A stretch of DNA of 18,539 bases from JBGPIK01 sp041484845 (GCA_041484845.1 JBGPIK010000091.1:1-18539); one strand, 5' to 3'. Shown: positions 6,956-14,671, numbered from the stretch's first letter. The notes: generated from the letters alone by a model not told the origin. A program made the numbers and translations.

Positions 6956-9748
6956 ATGGGTAAAACAAGAGTCCATCTATTGGCAAAAGAATTGGGCATC
7001 GAAACCAAAGAACTCATCGCCCAACTGGATAAGTTGGGAATGAGAGGACGCAAAGCCCAAAGCGCGTTGGAAGAGGACGAGGTGACGCGTATCCGCGCGG
7101 CACTGGCAGCCCAAGAAAAACCCCAGGTTCATGTCGGGGAGGAAAAAGTGGTCGCGGATCGCGTCGTGAAGGCGGAGGATGAAGGTTTAGGAGAAGTCCA
7201 GGCGCGGGAAACTGTCGTAGAACGGCGCGTCAGGGCGAATGTAATTCGACGACGAACGAGTCGAACCGAAGTTGCTCAACCGGAGCCATCCCCGGTCCAA
7301 GCCGAGACGGTGGAAGCTGCGGTGGGGGTGTCACCAGCTCTTTCCACGGAGCAAGTCGAGCTGCCTCCGCCTCCCGAAGAGCTTCCAACGACTTTCGAGC
7401 CGGAAATTGAATTTGCTGTTGAGGAACCGCTGAGCGCTCAGGCGGAGCCCGCGGAAAAAACCTCTTCGGTTGAAACCAAAGCCGCAGAAATCGCTCCTGA
7501 AGAACGAGCCGCCGCGGGGCGGCTAGCCCCGGCCATTCCGACTCCGACGACTCCGGCTCCGGAGAAACCGGTTGCGGCGTCGGCAGAAGCACAGAGAGGG
7601 GCACGTATTTTAGGGCGCATCGATCTGCGCCGTACGATTCAACCCGCGCCAATTCCCCCGCCGCCGGGCCGTCGTCCAGGGCCCGGGCAGCCAGGAGTAC
7701 CTCCGGTTGCCGGTGCGCAGGCGGTAAGACCGCTACCTAAGGATGGTGAGGTGCCAAAGCCTCAGGGAGAGGAAAAGCCAACCAAAGCCGGGCGACACAA
7801 GAAGCGCGTGGTCAAGAAGCAGGAAGTCCTGGAATTTAGAGAAAGGGAGCTTCGTTCAGGACGCATACCTAAAAAGAAACGGGCGTTGCCTGGGAAAGAG
7901 CAGAGGAAAACCGAGATTACGGTGCCCAAGGCGAGCAAGCGGGTCGTCAGGATCTCCGAGGTCATCACGGTCGGTGATCTGGCGCGGGAGATGGGAGTTA
8001 AAGCCGGCGAGGTGATTAGAAAATTGATGAGCCTCGGAATGATGGCTACTATCAATCAGGTTCTCGATACGGACACGGCGACTTTAATTGCATCCGAGTT
8101 TGATCATCAGGTTGAGAACGTTGCTTTCGACGTTGAAACCGCGTTGCAAGTCGACACCAAAGCCGAAGAGGAAGAGACTGCCCTCGCCCCCAGGTCTCCG
8201 GTGGTTACAATTATGGGGCACGTCGACCATGGTAAGACGTCACTGCTTGATGCCATCCGCAGTACCAACGTAACCGCCCAAGAGCACGGCGGCATTACGC
8301 AGCATATCGGCGCGTATCATGTGCAGGTCGATGGCCGGAGCGTGACTTTCTTGGATACTCCCGGTCATGAAGCGTTTACGGCAATGAGGGCCAGGGGCGC
8401 GCAAATCACCGATATCGTCGTGCTCGTGGTTGCTGCCGATGACGGCGTCATGCCGCAAACGGTGGAAGCGATAAACCACGCCCGGGCCGCAGAGGTGCCG
8501 ATCATCGTCGCGGTCAACAAGATCGATAAACCTGACGCTAATCTAGAACGAGTGAAAAGGGGACTATCGGAACACGGACTGGTCTCGGAGGATTGGGGCG
8601 GCGACGCGGTGTTCGCGCCGGTATCCGCCAAGACCCATGAAGGTATCCCGCATTTGTTGGAAATGCTTCTCCTGCAAGCCGACATCTTGGAACTCAAAGC
8701 CAATCCCGACAAATTGGCGCGCGGCACGATCGTAGAAGCGAAACTGGATCGCGGCCGAGGACCCGTAGCCACCGTGCTCGTGCAGGAAGGCACGCTACGA
8801 GGTGGCGATGCTTTTGTTTGCGGAGTGTTCTACGGTAAAGTGCGGGCAATGATCGACGACCGGGGGCACAAAGTCGAAATGGCGCCGCCGTCATTTCCGG
8901 TCGAGATTCTCGGTCTCCAAGGCGTTCCCCAAGCAGGCGACTCTTTTGTTGCAGTAGCCGATGAGGCCAAAGCCCGACAGGTGGCGGAGTTTCGCCAGAG
9001 CAAGCAGCGCGAAACCGAGCTGGCCAAGACCAGTAAGGTATCGCTCGAAGATCTCTACGACCAAATCAAAGCCGGAGATGTAAAGGAGTTGCGGGTTGTC
9101 CTCAAGGCCGATGTTCAGGGGTCGGTCGAGGCGCTGACGGAGGCCCTGGTTCGAATGTCCACAAACGAGGTGAAACTACGCGTCCTCCATGGCTCGGTCG
9201 GCGGCATTACGGAGAGCGATGTTCTGCTCGCCGCCGCCTCGAATGCTATTGTGATTGGTTTTAACGTGCGTCCGGAGTCCAAAGGCGCAGCTTTGGCTGT
9301 GAAAGAAGGCGTGGATGTCCGACTCTATACGATCATTTATGAAGCGGTGGCGGACGTGAGGGCGGCTATGGAAGGTATGCTCGAACCGACGTATCGCGAA
9401 CAAACTCTCGGAAGAGTGGAGATTCGCCAGACCTTCAACATCCAAGGCGTCGGCACTGTCGCCGGTTGCTATGTGACCGAAGGAAAGGTCCAGCGCGGGA
9501 GTCTGGTCCGGTTGCTGCGTGATCAGGTTGTCGTTCATGAAGGCAAATTGACCAGTCTTAAACGATTCAAAGACGATGTTCGTGAAGTGGCCGCCGGATA
9601 CGAATGCGGTCTATCGATTGAAGGCTATCAAGACGTCAAGCAAGGGGATGTGATCGAAGCCTATGACCGTATTCCGGTGGTCAGACGCATCAATCCGAAT
9701 CCCACCGGGCGCGAGGCGTCGCGCGCGACCGCAGGAGAAAAACGATAA
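6956..9748 (+). CDS. infB: Translation initiation factor IF-2
   Basis: 930 residues. An N-terminal IF2_N helical domain (about 1-52) is followed by a long Pro/Glu/Ala-rich linker (about 55-320). A second IF2_N-like domain (V-V-R-I-S-E-V-I-T-V-G-D-L-A, near 330) precedes the GTPase. G1 is G421-H-V-D-H-G-K-T428; D-T-P-G-H-E and N-K-I-D follow. The C-terminal beta-barrel and initiator-tRNA-binding domains end near residue 920. IF-2 places fMet-tRNA on the 30S subunit and drives subunit joining. ATG 6956 lies 3 bases after rnpM, with TTGGAG as ribosome-binding site. An internal start giving a shorter isoform, known in E. coli, is possible but not decidable here. Confidence 0.97.
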   Translation: MGKTRVHLLAKELGIETKELIAQLDKLGMRGRKAQSALEEDEVTRIRAALAAQEKPQVHVGEEKVVADRVVKAEDEGLGEVQARETVVERRVRANVIRRRTSRTEVAQPEPSPVQAETVEAAVGVSPALSTEQVELPPPPEELPTTFEPEIEFAVEEPLSAQAEPAEKTSSVETKAAEIAPEERAAAGRLAPAIPTPTTPAPEKPVAASAEAQRGARILGRIDLRRTIQPAPIPPPPGRRPGPGQPGVPPVAGAQAVRPLPKDGEVPKPQGEEKPTKAGRHKKRVVKKQEVLEFRERELRSGRIPKKKRALPGKEQRKTEITVPKASKRVVRISEVITVGDLAREMGVKAGEVIRKLMSLGMMATINQVLDTDTATLIASEFDHQVENVAFDVETALQVDTKAEEEETALAPRSPVVTIMGHVDHGKTSLLDAIRSTNVTAQEHGGITQHIGAYHVQVDGRSVTFLDTPGHEAFTAMRARGAQITDIVVLVVAADDGVMPQTVEAINHARAAEVPIIVAVNKIDKPDANLERVKRGLSEHGLVSEDWGGDAVFAPVSAKTHEGIPHLLEMLLLQADILELKANPDKLARGTIVEAKLDRGRGPVATVLVQEGTLRGGDAFVCGVFYGKVRAMIDDRGHKVEMAPPSFPVEILGLQGVPQAGDSFVAVADEAKARQVAEFRQSKQRETELAKTSKVSLEDLYDQIKAGDVKELRVVLKADVQGSVEALTEALVRMSTNEVKLRVLHGSVGGITESDVLLAAASNAIVIGFNVRPESKGAALAVKEGVDVRLYTIIYEAVADVRAAMEGMLEPTYREQTLGRVEIRQTFNIQGVGTVAGCYVTEGKVQRGSLVRLLRDQVVVHEGKLTSLKRFKDDVREVAAGYECGLSIEGYQDVKQGDVIEAYDRIPVVRRINPNPTGREASRATAGEKR

Positions 9749-9786
9749 GTCGAAACCTTTCTGAGCAGTTAAATTCACCTCTCGTT

Positions 9787-10068
9787 GTGGGGGTTCTAAA
9801 GCTCAATCTGTTGTTGCCTGAGAACCACTCACTGAAGGGCAAGCGCGGAGTCCTGAAGTCGATTCAGGCGCGCGTCGCCAATCGCTTCAATGTCTCAGTG
9901 GCCGAATGCGGCGATCAAGAGCTTTGGCAAAGCGCGGTGCTGGGTTTCGCTGTCGTGGGGAGTGACCGGCGGATTGTCGAGGCGTCGCTGCAAAAGGTCG
10001 TCGATTTCGTCGATGAAATGAAGCTTGTCGAATTAGGCCAAGCAGAGGTCGAGTGTTTTTATTGTTGA
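9787..10068 (+). CDS. ylxP: YlxP-like protein (DUF503)
   Basis: 93 residues from GTG 9787. The family pattern is V-G-V-L-K-L-N-L...S-L-K-G-K-R-G-V-L-K-S-I near the N-terminus, then N-R-F-N-V-S-V-A-E and D-Q-E-L-W-Q. This is a ferredoxin-like DUF503 protein, commonly found between infB and rbfA; its role, presumably linked to translation, is not established. The start is awkward: no Shine-Dalgarno precedes GTG 9787 (the bases there are ACCTCTCGTT). The frame is open back to the end of infB, with no ATG, GTG or TTG between, while AGGAG at 9733-9737 sits over the last infB codons. Position in the operon supports the gene; only the exact start is in doubt. Confidence 0.88.
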   Translation: MGVLKLNLLLPENHSLKGKRGVLKSIQARVANRFNVSVAECGDQELWQSAVLGFAVVGSDRRIVEASLQKVVDFVDEMKLVELGQAEVECFYC

Positions 10069-10156
10069 AGTGAAATGACTAGCCGTCGGTTTGTTCAATG
10101 CAGCGGCCAACCCTAAAGCCGACGCTCGCAACCGACCCCTGACGGCACTTTAGCTT

Positions 10157-10498
10157 ATGGACTACCAGCGCGCGGATCGTGTCGGAGACTTGCTCGTCGA
10201 GCTCATTTCGGATTTGCTAAGAAAAGCAATTCGTGACCCGCGGATTAACGCCGTGACGGTGACCGGTGCCAAGGTGAGTAAAGATCTCCGTCATGCGCGG
10301 ATTTATTTTAATCTGCTCGGACGCCCGGAAGACCGCAAGGCTGTCTCCGCAGGGCTGAAGAGCGCCACCGGATTCATTCGTTCGAAGGTTGCGAAACAGC
10401 TCAATCTTCGGTTCGTTCCCAGCATCGAGTTCTTCTATGATGAAAGCGAGGACGAAGCGCGGAGAATCGAGGATCTGTTAAATCAGGTCAAATCCTAG
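10157..10498 (+). CDS. rbfA: Ribosome-binding factor A
   Basis: 113 residues, the normal RbfA size: a small KH-fold protein that helps mature the 5' end of 16S rRNA and is needed in the cold. Recognised by R-A-D-R-V-G-D-L-L near the N-terminus, I-R-D-P-R-I-N-A-V-T-V-T, V-S-K-D-L-R-H-A-R-I-Y, the I-R-S-K-V-A-K-Q-L-N-L-R-F-V-P helix-turn, and the I-E-F-F-Y-D-E-S closing strand. ATG 10157 has no clear ribosome-binding site. The 88-base gap before it shows no gene or terminator, so the gene is probably still in the same transcript as infB and truB. Confidence 0.94.
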   Translation: MDYQRADRVGDLLVELISDLLRKAIRDPRINAVTVTGAKVSKDLRHARIYFNLLGRPEDRKAVSAGLKSATGFIRSKVAKQLNLRFVPSIEFFYDESEDEARRIEDLLNQVKS

Positions 10499-10534
10499 GG
10501 GTTTTGTAGAGTAGATACAAAGCTCGTTGCCTCC

Positions 10535-11467
10535 ATGTCCGAAACTTTCCCTTTGCGAATTCCTCTCACGGTCGGGAGCGGAGTGCTCCTGGTCGATAAA
10601 CCCGAGGGTCCTTCATCCGCCCATGTCGTGCATAAAGTGAAGACCATCCTTAGAGCTAAAAAAGTCGGCCATTTAGGCACACTCGATCCGTTCGCTTCAG
10701 GTTTGCTGCTCGTGGGCGTAAACGAGGGGACAAAAATTGCCGATATTTTTCTCGGCGCGCCGAAAAGCTACCATGGCGTCATGGTCTTAGGAGTGGAGAC
10801 CGATTCGCAGGACGGAACCGGAAAAGTGTTGTCAATGCGCCCGGTGCCGCCCATCGGCCCAATGGAGCTTGACATTCTGGAACAAAAATTCACGGGAGAC
10901 CTTAAACAGATTCCGCCGATGTTTTCAGCGCTCAAACGCGATGGCATCCGGCTTTACCGGTTGGCCCGGCAAGGCAAGGAAATACCGCGCGAACCGCGCG
11001 CGATTCGAGTTGAAAGTTTGTCATTAGAAAAGTTGAATGACGCTGAGATCGAATTCGATGTCACTTGTTCGCGGGGAACATACGTGCGCACGCTAGCCGC
11101 CGATATGGGAACGTTTCTCGGCTGCGGCGCGCACCTCAAGACTTTGCGCAGAACAGCTTGCGGCCATTTGCGGCTTGAGCGCGCGGTCACTCTCAAGGAG
11201 CTTGAGGACGCCCCTTCGGCTGAGAGCATTCCATTGCTTTCTTTATCCTCGGCTCTCAGCCATCTGCCGGCGATCAAATGGGACGGTCGTTTGCTCCAGC
11301 GACTGCGCATGGGCCAACAAGAAATTCTGCGGCAAATTGGCAAGCCGGCCGGTGAAGAGACCTTACTGCAAATATTAGATACACGTGGGGCATTGACGGC
11401 CTTAGCCATCTGGAGTGCCGACGTTTCAGGAGGACGATGGTGTTTGCTGCGGACCTTCCATGATTAA
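10535..11467 (+). CDS. truB: tRNA pseudouridine-55 synthase TruB
   Basis: 310 residues. TruB converts U55 of the tRNA T-loop to pseudouridine. The catalytic block G-H-L-G-T-L-D51-P-F-A-S-G-L-L contains the nucleophile Asp51. L-L-V-D-K-P-E-G-P-S-S (18-28), K-S-Y-H-G-V, the Q-I-P-P-M-F-S-A-L-K loop, and C-S-R-G-T-Y-V-R-T-L-A-A-D all follow in order, with a PUA-like C-terminal region. ATG 10535 lies 36 bases after rbfA and has no good ribosome-binding site. A GTG at 10583 preceded by GGGAGCGGA is a possible shorter start that keeps the whole conserved core. Last gene of the rimP operon. Confidence 0.94.
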   Translation: MSETFPLRIPLTVGSGVLLVDKPEGPSSAHVVHKVKTILRAKKVGHLGTLDPFASGLLLVGVNEGTKIADIFLGAPKSYHGVMVLGVETDSQDGTGKVLSMRPVPPIGPMELDILEQKFTGDLKQIPPMFSALKRDGIRLYRLARQGKEIPREPRAIRVESLSLEKLNDAEIEFDVTCSRGTYVRTLAADMGTFLGCGAHLKTLRRTACGHLRLERAVTLKELEDAPSAESIPLLSLSSALSHLPAIKWDGRLLQRLRMGQQEILRQIGKPAGEETLLQILDTRGALTALAIWSADVSGGRWCLLRTFHD

Positions 11468-11470
11468 CGG

Positions 11471-11490
11471 AACGCTTCGGGCGTTTAGTT
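11471..11490 (+). terminator. Weak terminator hairpin after truB
   Basis: AACGC (11471-11475) pairs with GCGTT (11481-11485) around a TTCGG loop, starting 3 bases after the truB stop and followed by a short, broken T-run (TTAGTT). The stem is only 5 bp, so termination would be partial. No other terminator is visible before pckG. Confidence 0.35.
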
Positions 11491-11516
11491 GACAGGGTCG
11501 CGCTCAATCAGATACG
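11489..11516 (+). promoter_or_regulatory. Candidate sigma70 promoter for pckG and the hydrolase genes
   Basis: A perfect -35 hexamer TTGACA (11489-11494) is followed 16 bases later by GATACG (11511-11516), which matches TATAAT only at the central A-T-A. Transcription would begin near 11523, giving a leader of about 120 bases. By-eye prediction; the -10 is poor. Confidence 0.3.
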
Positions 11517-11641
11517 TTGAAAGCGGCGCGCGACCTACGCGCTGCAGCCATTCTTGAAATGCCGGTGTGAGACGACGCGAACATTGGCGCGGCCAACGCC
11601 AGCGGTAATTGAGATTTTGCAAAGGGGAGAAGATTGCACTC

Positions 11642-13414
11642 ATGAGTACTTCAACAGGAACGATACCCTCAAACCCACACATTCGAAAATGGGTCAAGGA
11701 AGTGGCGGCCATGTGCCAGCCCGATGATATTTTCTGGTGCGACGGCTCGGAAGCGGAAAAAGAAAAACTTACGCGGCTCGCGGTCGAATGCGGCGATCTG
11801 ATGCCGCTAAACCAGCAAGCCTTGCCGGGCTGCTATCTTCACCGGAGCGCGCTGAACGATGTGGCCCGTACGGAGAATCTGACCTTTGTCTGTACCCAAG
11901 AACAGGAGGATGCCGGCCCGAACAATAACTGGATGGCTCCGGCAGAATCCTACGATCGTTTGGCAAAAATTTTTGCCGGCTCGATGCGTGGCCGGACGCT
12001 TTACGTCATTCCGTTTCTGATGGGGCCCCAGGGCTCTCCCTTCAGCAAGGTCGGTATCCAAGTGACCGACAGCGTTTATGTCGTGCTCAACATGGGCCTC
12101 ATGACGCGCATGGGAAAGCTGGCTCTCGATCATCTTGGCGACTCCGACGATTTCACGCGCTGTCTTCATGGTAAAGCTGATCTTGATATCGAGCGTCGCT
12201 TCATCTGTCATTACCCGCAGGACAATGCGATTTGGAGTGTCGGCTCGGGCTATGGTGGAAATGCACTGCTAGCCAAAAAATGTTTAGCTCTGCGCATTGC
12301 AAGCAAGCTCGGCCAGCGCGAAGGCTGGCTCGCTGAACATATGTTGATTGTCGGCGTCGAGAGTCCCGATGGGGAAATCAATTATGTTTGCGGCGCTTTC
12401 CCGAGCGCGTGCGGAAAAACCAATCTGGCGATGGTGGTGCCGCCCGCGAGCATGAAAGGTTGGAAAATTCATACGGTCGGTGATGACATCGCTTGGCTGC
12501 GCGTTGGCCCCGATGGCAGACTCTGGGCCATCAATCCCGAGGCCGGCTTTTTCGGCGTCGCACCAGGGACGGGTTTGAAAACCAACCCCAACGCCATGGC
12601 GATGGTTAAGAAAGATACAATCTTCACGAACGTGGCGCTGAAATCGGATGGGACGGTCTGGTGGGAAGGGCACGATGATCCAACGCCCAACCACGCCCAA
12701 GACTGGCGCGGCAAACCCTGGGACCCCAAAAGCGGGAATCCCGCGGCGCACCCGAACTCGCGCTTCACGGTTGCTATCAAACAGTGCGCAACCTACTCTT
12801 CGGAGTGGGAAAAGCCGGAAGGTGTGCCGATCAGTGCTATTCTTTTCGGCGCGCGCCGACAGAAGCTCGTACCGCTGGTTTTTGAGTCCTTCAATTGGCA
12901 GCACGGCACTTTCCTGGGCGCGACATTGGCTTCAGAAACGACCGCGGCAGCCACCGGCGCGGTCGGCGTCGTTCGTCGTGACCCCATGGCGATGTTGCCG
13001 TTTTGCGGCTACAATATGGGCGATTACTGGGGGCATTGGTTATCCATGGCGAAACGTGCCGCGCGTCCGCCTAAAATTTTTCGCGTCAACTGGTTCCAGC
13101 GCAATAACCAGGGTAAATTTTTATGGCCAGGATTTGGCCAAAACTTGCGCGTATTACGTTGGGTCATTGAACGCTCCAAGGGCGCCGGACAGGCTGAAGA
13201 AACCCCAATCGGGTACGTGCCCAAGGCTTCCAGCCTAAATAGCGATGATTTCAATATGCCGCAAGCCGATCTCAATCAGCTGTTTACCATCGACCGCGAG
13301 GGCTGGAAACAGAATCTCAAGAGCCAAGGCGAATATTTCGACAAGTTCGGAGACCATTTGCCCGCAGGTATTAAGGACGAACACAAAGCTCTGGCCACCC
13401 GTTTAAAGGCTTAG
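11642..13414 (+). CDS. pckG: GTP-dependent phosphoenolpyruvate carboxykinase
   Basis: 590 residues from ATG 11642, close to the usual 590-620 for the GTP-type family. It interconverts oxaloacetate plus GTP with PEP, CO2 and GDP, at the head of gluconeogenesis. The P-loop F-P-S-A-C257-G-K-T-N-L-A-M carries the GTP-family reactive cysteine. V-G-D-D-I-A-W-L (metal site) and N-P-E-A-G-F-F-G-V-A-P-G-T follow, and the C-terminal M-G-D-Y-W-G-H-W...N-W-F-Q-R block also marks the GTP and not the ATP family. The frame is open to TTG 11609, but AGGGGAGA at 11623-11630 falls 11 bases before ATG 11642, which also gives the normal N-terminus. The next gene starts 15 bases after the stop. Confidence 0.96.
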   Translation: MSTSTGTIPSNPHIRKWVKEVAAMCQPDDIFWCDGSEAEKEKLTRLAVECGDLMPLNQQALPGCYLHRSALNDVARTENLTFVCTQEQEDAGPNNNWMAPAESYDRLAKIFAGSMRGRTLYVIPFLMGPQGSPFSKVGIQVTDSVYVVLNMGLMTRMGKLALDHLGDSDDFTRCLHGKADLDIERRFICHYPQDNAIWSVGSGYGGNALLAKKCLALRIASKLGQREGWLAEHMLIVGVESPDGEINYVCGAFPSACGKTNLAMVVPPASMKGWKIHTVGDDIAWLRVGPDGRLWAINPEAGFFGVAPGTGLKTNPNAMAMVKKDTIFTNVALKSDGTVWWEGHDDPTPNHAQDWRGKPWDPKSGNPAAHPNSRFTVAIKQCATYSSEWEKPEGVPISAILFGARRQKLVPLVFESFNWQHGTFLGATLASETTAAATGAVGVVRRDPMAMLPFCGYNMGDYWGHWLSMAKRAARPPKIFRVNWFQRNNQGKFLWPGFGQNLRVLRWVIERSKGAGQAEETPIGYVPKASSLNSDDFNMPQADLNQLFTIDREGWKQNLKSQGEYFDKFGDHLPAGIKDEHKALATRLKA

Positions 13415-13429
13415 CGTGGAGGTCAACTG

Positions 13430-13741
13430 ATGTCGAGAGGTCATCATGATATAGGAGGGCTTCCCGGAGCCGGTCCCATCGATCCGTCGGACCATGCGCT
13501 TTCAGATTGGGAGATTCTTGCCGACGCAGTGAATCAAGCCCTCGGGGCAAAAGGCGTCAAACGCACGGATGAGATGCGCCGCGCGCGAGAAGAGATGGAC
13601 TCGGAGCTTTACCGAAATCTCACCTATTATGAGCGCTGGATCGCGAGCATGGAAGCGATCCTCATTGAAAAAAAGATCCTGACCAAAGAGGAGATCGACC
13701 GCAAGCTCTCTGATTTTGAGAACCGATGGGGAGAGCCATGA
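13430..13741 (+). CDS. Nitrile hydratase beta-subunit N-terminal half (thiocyanate hydrolase beta/ScnB-like)
   Basis: 103 residues matching only the first half of a nitrile hydratase beta subunit. H-H-D-I-G-G-L-P-G near the N-terminus, H-A-L-S-D-W-E (22-28), then M-R50-R-A-R-E-E-M, and Y-Y-E-R-W-I-A-S-M-E-A-I-L (66-78). The arginine in the R-R-A-R-E-E-M helix corresponds to the family's conserved beta arginine that contacts the oxidised metal-bound cysteines. The SH3-like second half is absent here and is encoded by the next gene. GGAGG (13417-13421) precedes ATG 13430. The separated halves and gene order resemble thiocyanate hydrolase (scnB-scnA-scnC) and toyocamycin nitrile hydratase. An alternative, a P14K-type activator, is less likely because it would lack the H-D-I-G-G start. 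Confidence 0.82.
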   Translation: MSRGHHDIGGLPGAGPIDPSDHALSDWEILADAVNQALGAKGVKRTDEMRRAREEMDSELYRNLTYYERWIASMEAILIEKKILTKEEIDRKLSDFENRWGEP

Positions 13742-14049
13742 TCCAGAGCGCGGGCCAATTTAAACCGGGCGATCGCGTCAAGGTGCGGAGTGATGAACGC
13801 CCGGGTCATATTCGCACTCCTTTTTATGTCCGGGGCAAAAGCGGATGGATTGAGCGCGTCCACGGTGATTTTCTCAATCCCGAGTCGCTCGCCTTCGGAG
13901 GCAGCGGTCTGCCCAAACGCACGCTTTATTTAGTCGCCTTTAATCAAAGCGATCTGTGGTCAAAATCCGCGGGAGCCAAAGATAAGGTCCTGGTCGACAT
14001 CTATGAGCATTGGTTAGATCCCGTTCCCCCAGGAGGTCGCCATGAGTAA
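13738..14049 (+). CDS. Nitrile hydratase beta-subunit C-terminal half (thiocyanate hydrolase alpha/ScnA-like)
   Basis: About 103 residues forming the SH3-like barrel of a nitrile hydratase beta subunit: F-K-P-G-D-R-V-K-V, H-I-R-T-P-F-Y-V-R-G-K-S-G-W-I, V-H-G-D-F-L-N-P-E, L-Y-L-V-A-F, D-L-W and V-D-I-Y-E-H-W-L-D-P. The start ATG 13738 forms an ATGA overlap with the stop of the N-half gene, with GGGGAG at 13728-13733 as ribosome-binding site. An ATG at 13726 would add four residues. The overlap implies coupled translation of the two halves. Together the halves total about 206 residues, near a whole beta subunit, so nothing large is missing at the break. Known relatives with this split are three-subunit enzymes. 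Confidence 0.82.
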   Translation: MIQSAGQFKPGDRVKVRSDERPGHIRTPFYVRGKSGWIERVHGDFLNPESLAFGGSGLPKRTLYLVAFNQSDLWSKSAGAKDKVLVDIYEHWLDPVPPGGRHE

Positions 14050-14671
14050 GCCGTCCGCGGATGTCGATAGTGACGAACATCCAAAGCACGAACTCAGTTA
14101 CTACGCCAAACGAATTTACGCGATCCGCGATCTGTTACTGGAGAAGGGAATTTTAACGGAGAAGGATATCCAGTGTCAGATCGAATATCAGGAGGCGCGC
14201 TCGCCCGCCAATGGTGCCGCGCTCGTCGCGCGCGCTTGGTCGGACCCTGCTTTTAAGGGGCGTCTGATCGCCGATCCCAAAGCGGCATGTGCCGAGATGG
14301 GCATCGATGCCACTGCCATCAACGAATTCGTCGTGCTGGAAAACAGCGAAAAGGTTCGTCACATGGTGGTTTGTACGTTATGTTCGTGCTACCCGCGCCC
14401 GATCCTGGGCCGGCCCCCCGACTGGTATAAGAGTTTCAATTACCGCCAACGTGCCGTTAACGATCCGCGCGGAGTCATGCGCGAATTCGGCCTCGTTGTT
14501 TCTGACGATGTCGAGGTGCGCGTCCATGACAGCACCGCGGACATCCGCTATCTCGTGTTGCCGCTGCGTCCAAAGGGGACCGAGGGGCTAAGTCAATCCG
14601 AGCTCGAAAAACTGGTCACGCGCGATAGTATGATCGGCGTGATGGATGTATTGCCGGAACTTCCAAAATAA
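14042..14671 (+). CDS. Cobalt-type nitrile hydratase alpha subunit / thiocyanate hydrolase gamma (ScnC-like)
   Basis: 209 residues. The metal claw is V-V-C111-T-L-C114-S-C116-Y-P-R119: Thr after the first Cys marks the cobalt type (Ser would mark the iron type). C114 and C116 are the positions oxidised to sulfinic and sulfenic acid in this family. A-W-S-D-P-A-F, D-W-Y-K-S, R-G-V-M-R-E-F-G, V-R-V-H-D-S-T-A-D-I-R-Y and the V-T-R-D-S-M-I-G-V end complete the alpha-subunit pattern. Classical nitrile hydratases usually read C-Y-P-W-P; Arg119 here is, from memory, the thiocyanate-hydrolase form. AGGAGG at 14031-14036 precedes ATG 14042, which overlaps the previous gene by 8 bases. Substrate is either thiocyanate (giving carbonyl sulfide and ammonia) or nitriles (giving amides). 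Confidence 0.88.
   Translation: MSKPSADVDSDEHPKHELSYYAKRIYAIRDLLLEKGILTEKDIQCQIEYQEARSPANGAALVARAWSDPAFKGRLIADPKAACAEMGIDATAINEFVVLENSEKVRHMVVCTLCSCYPRPILGRPPDWYKSFNYRQRAVNDPRGVMREFGLVVSDDVEVRVHDSTADIRYLVLPLRPKGTEGLSQSELEKLVTRDSMIGVMDVLPELPK

Noticed and set aside
11485..11712. 75-codon minus-strand frame spanning the truB-pckG gap
   Set aside because: Its 3' part lies in the gap and could have been a remnant gene, but there is no recognisable domain, its start lies inside pckG, and it runs against both neighbours.
11955..11980. Sigma54 (-24/-12) promoter inside pckG
   Set aside because: GG and GC elements are 11 and not 10 bases apart and are part of a coding palindrome; no gene start lies suitably downstream.
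12284..12904. 206-codon open frame on the minus strand inside pckG
   Set aside because: Antisense shadow of a strongly conserved gene; Arg/Pro-rich with no recognisable motif.
13726..13741. Sequencing frameshift splitting a single beta-subunit gene
   Set aside because: The break is a clean ATGA overlap with its own GGGGAG site, falls at the natural domain boundary, and matches known three-subunit relatives. I keep the split but list the frameshift as the refuting possibility.
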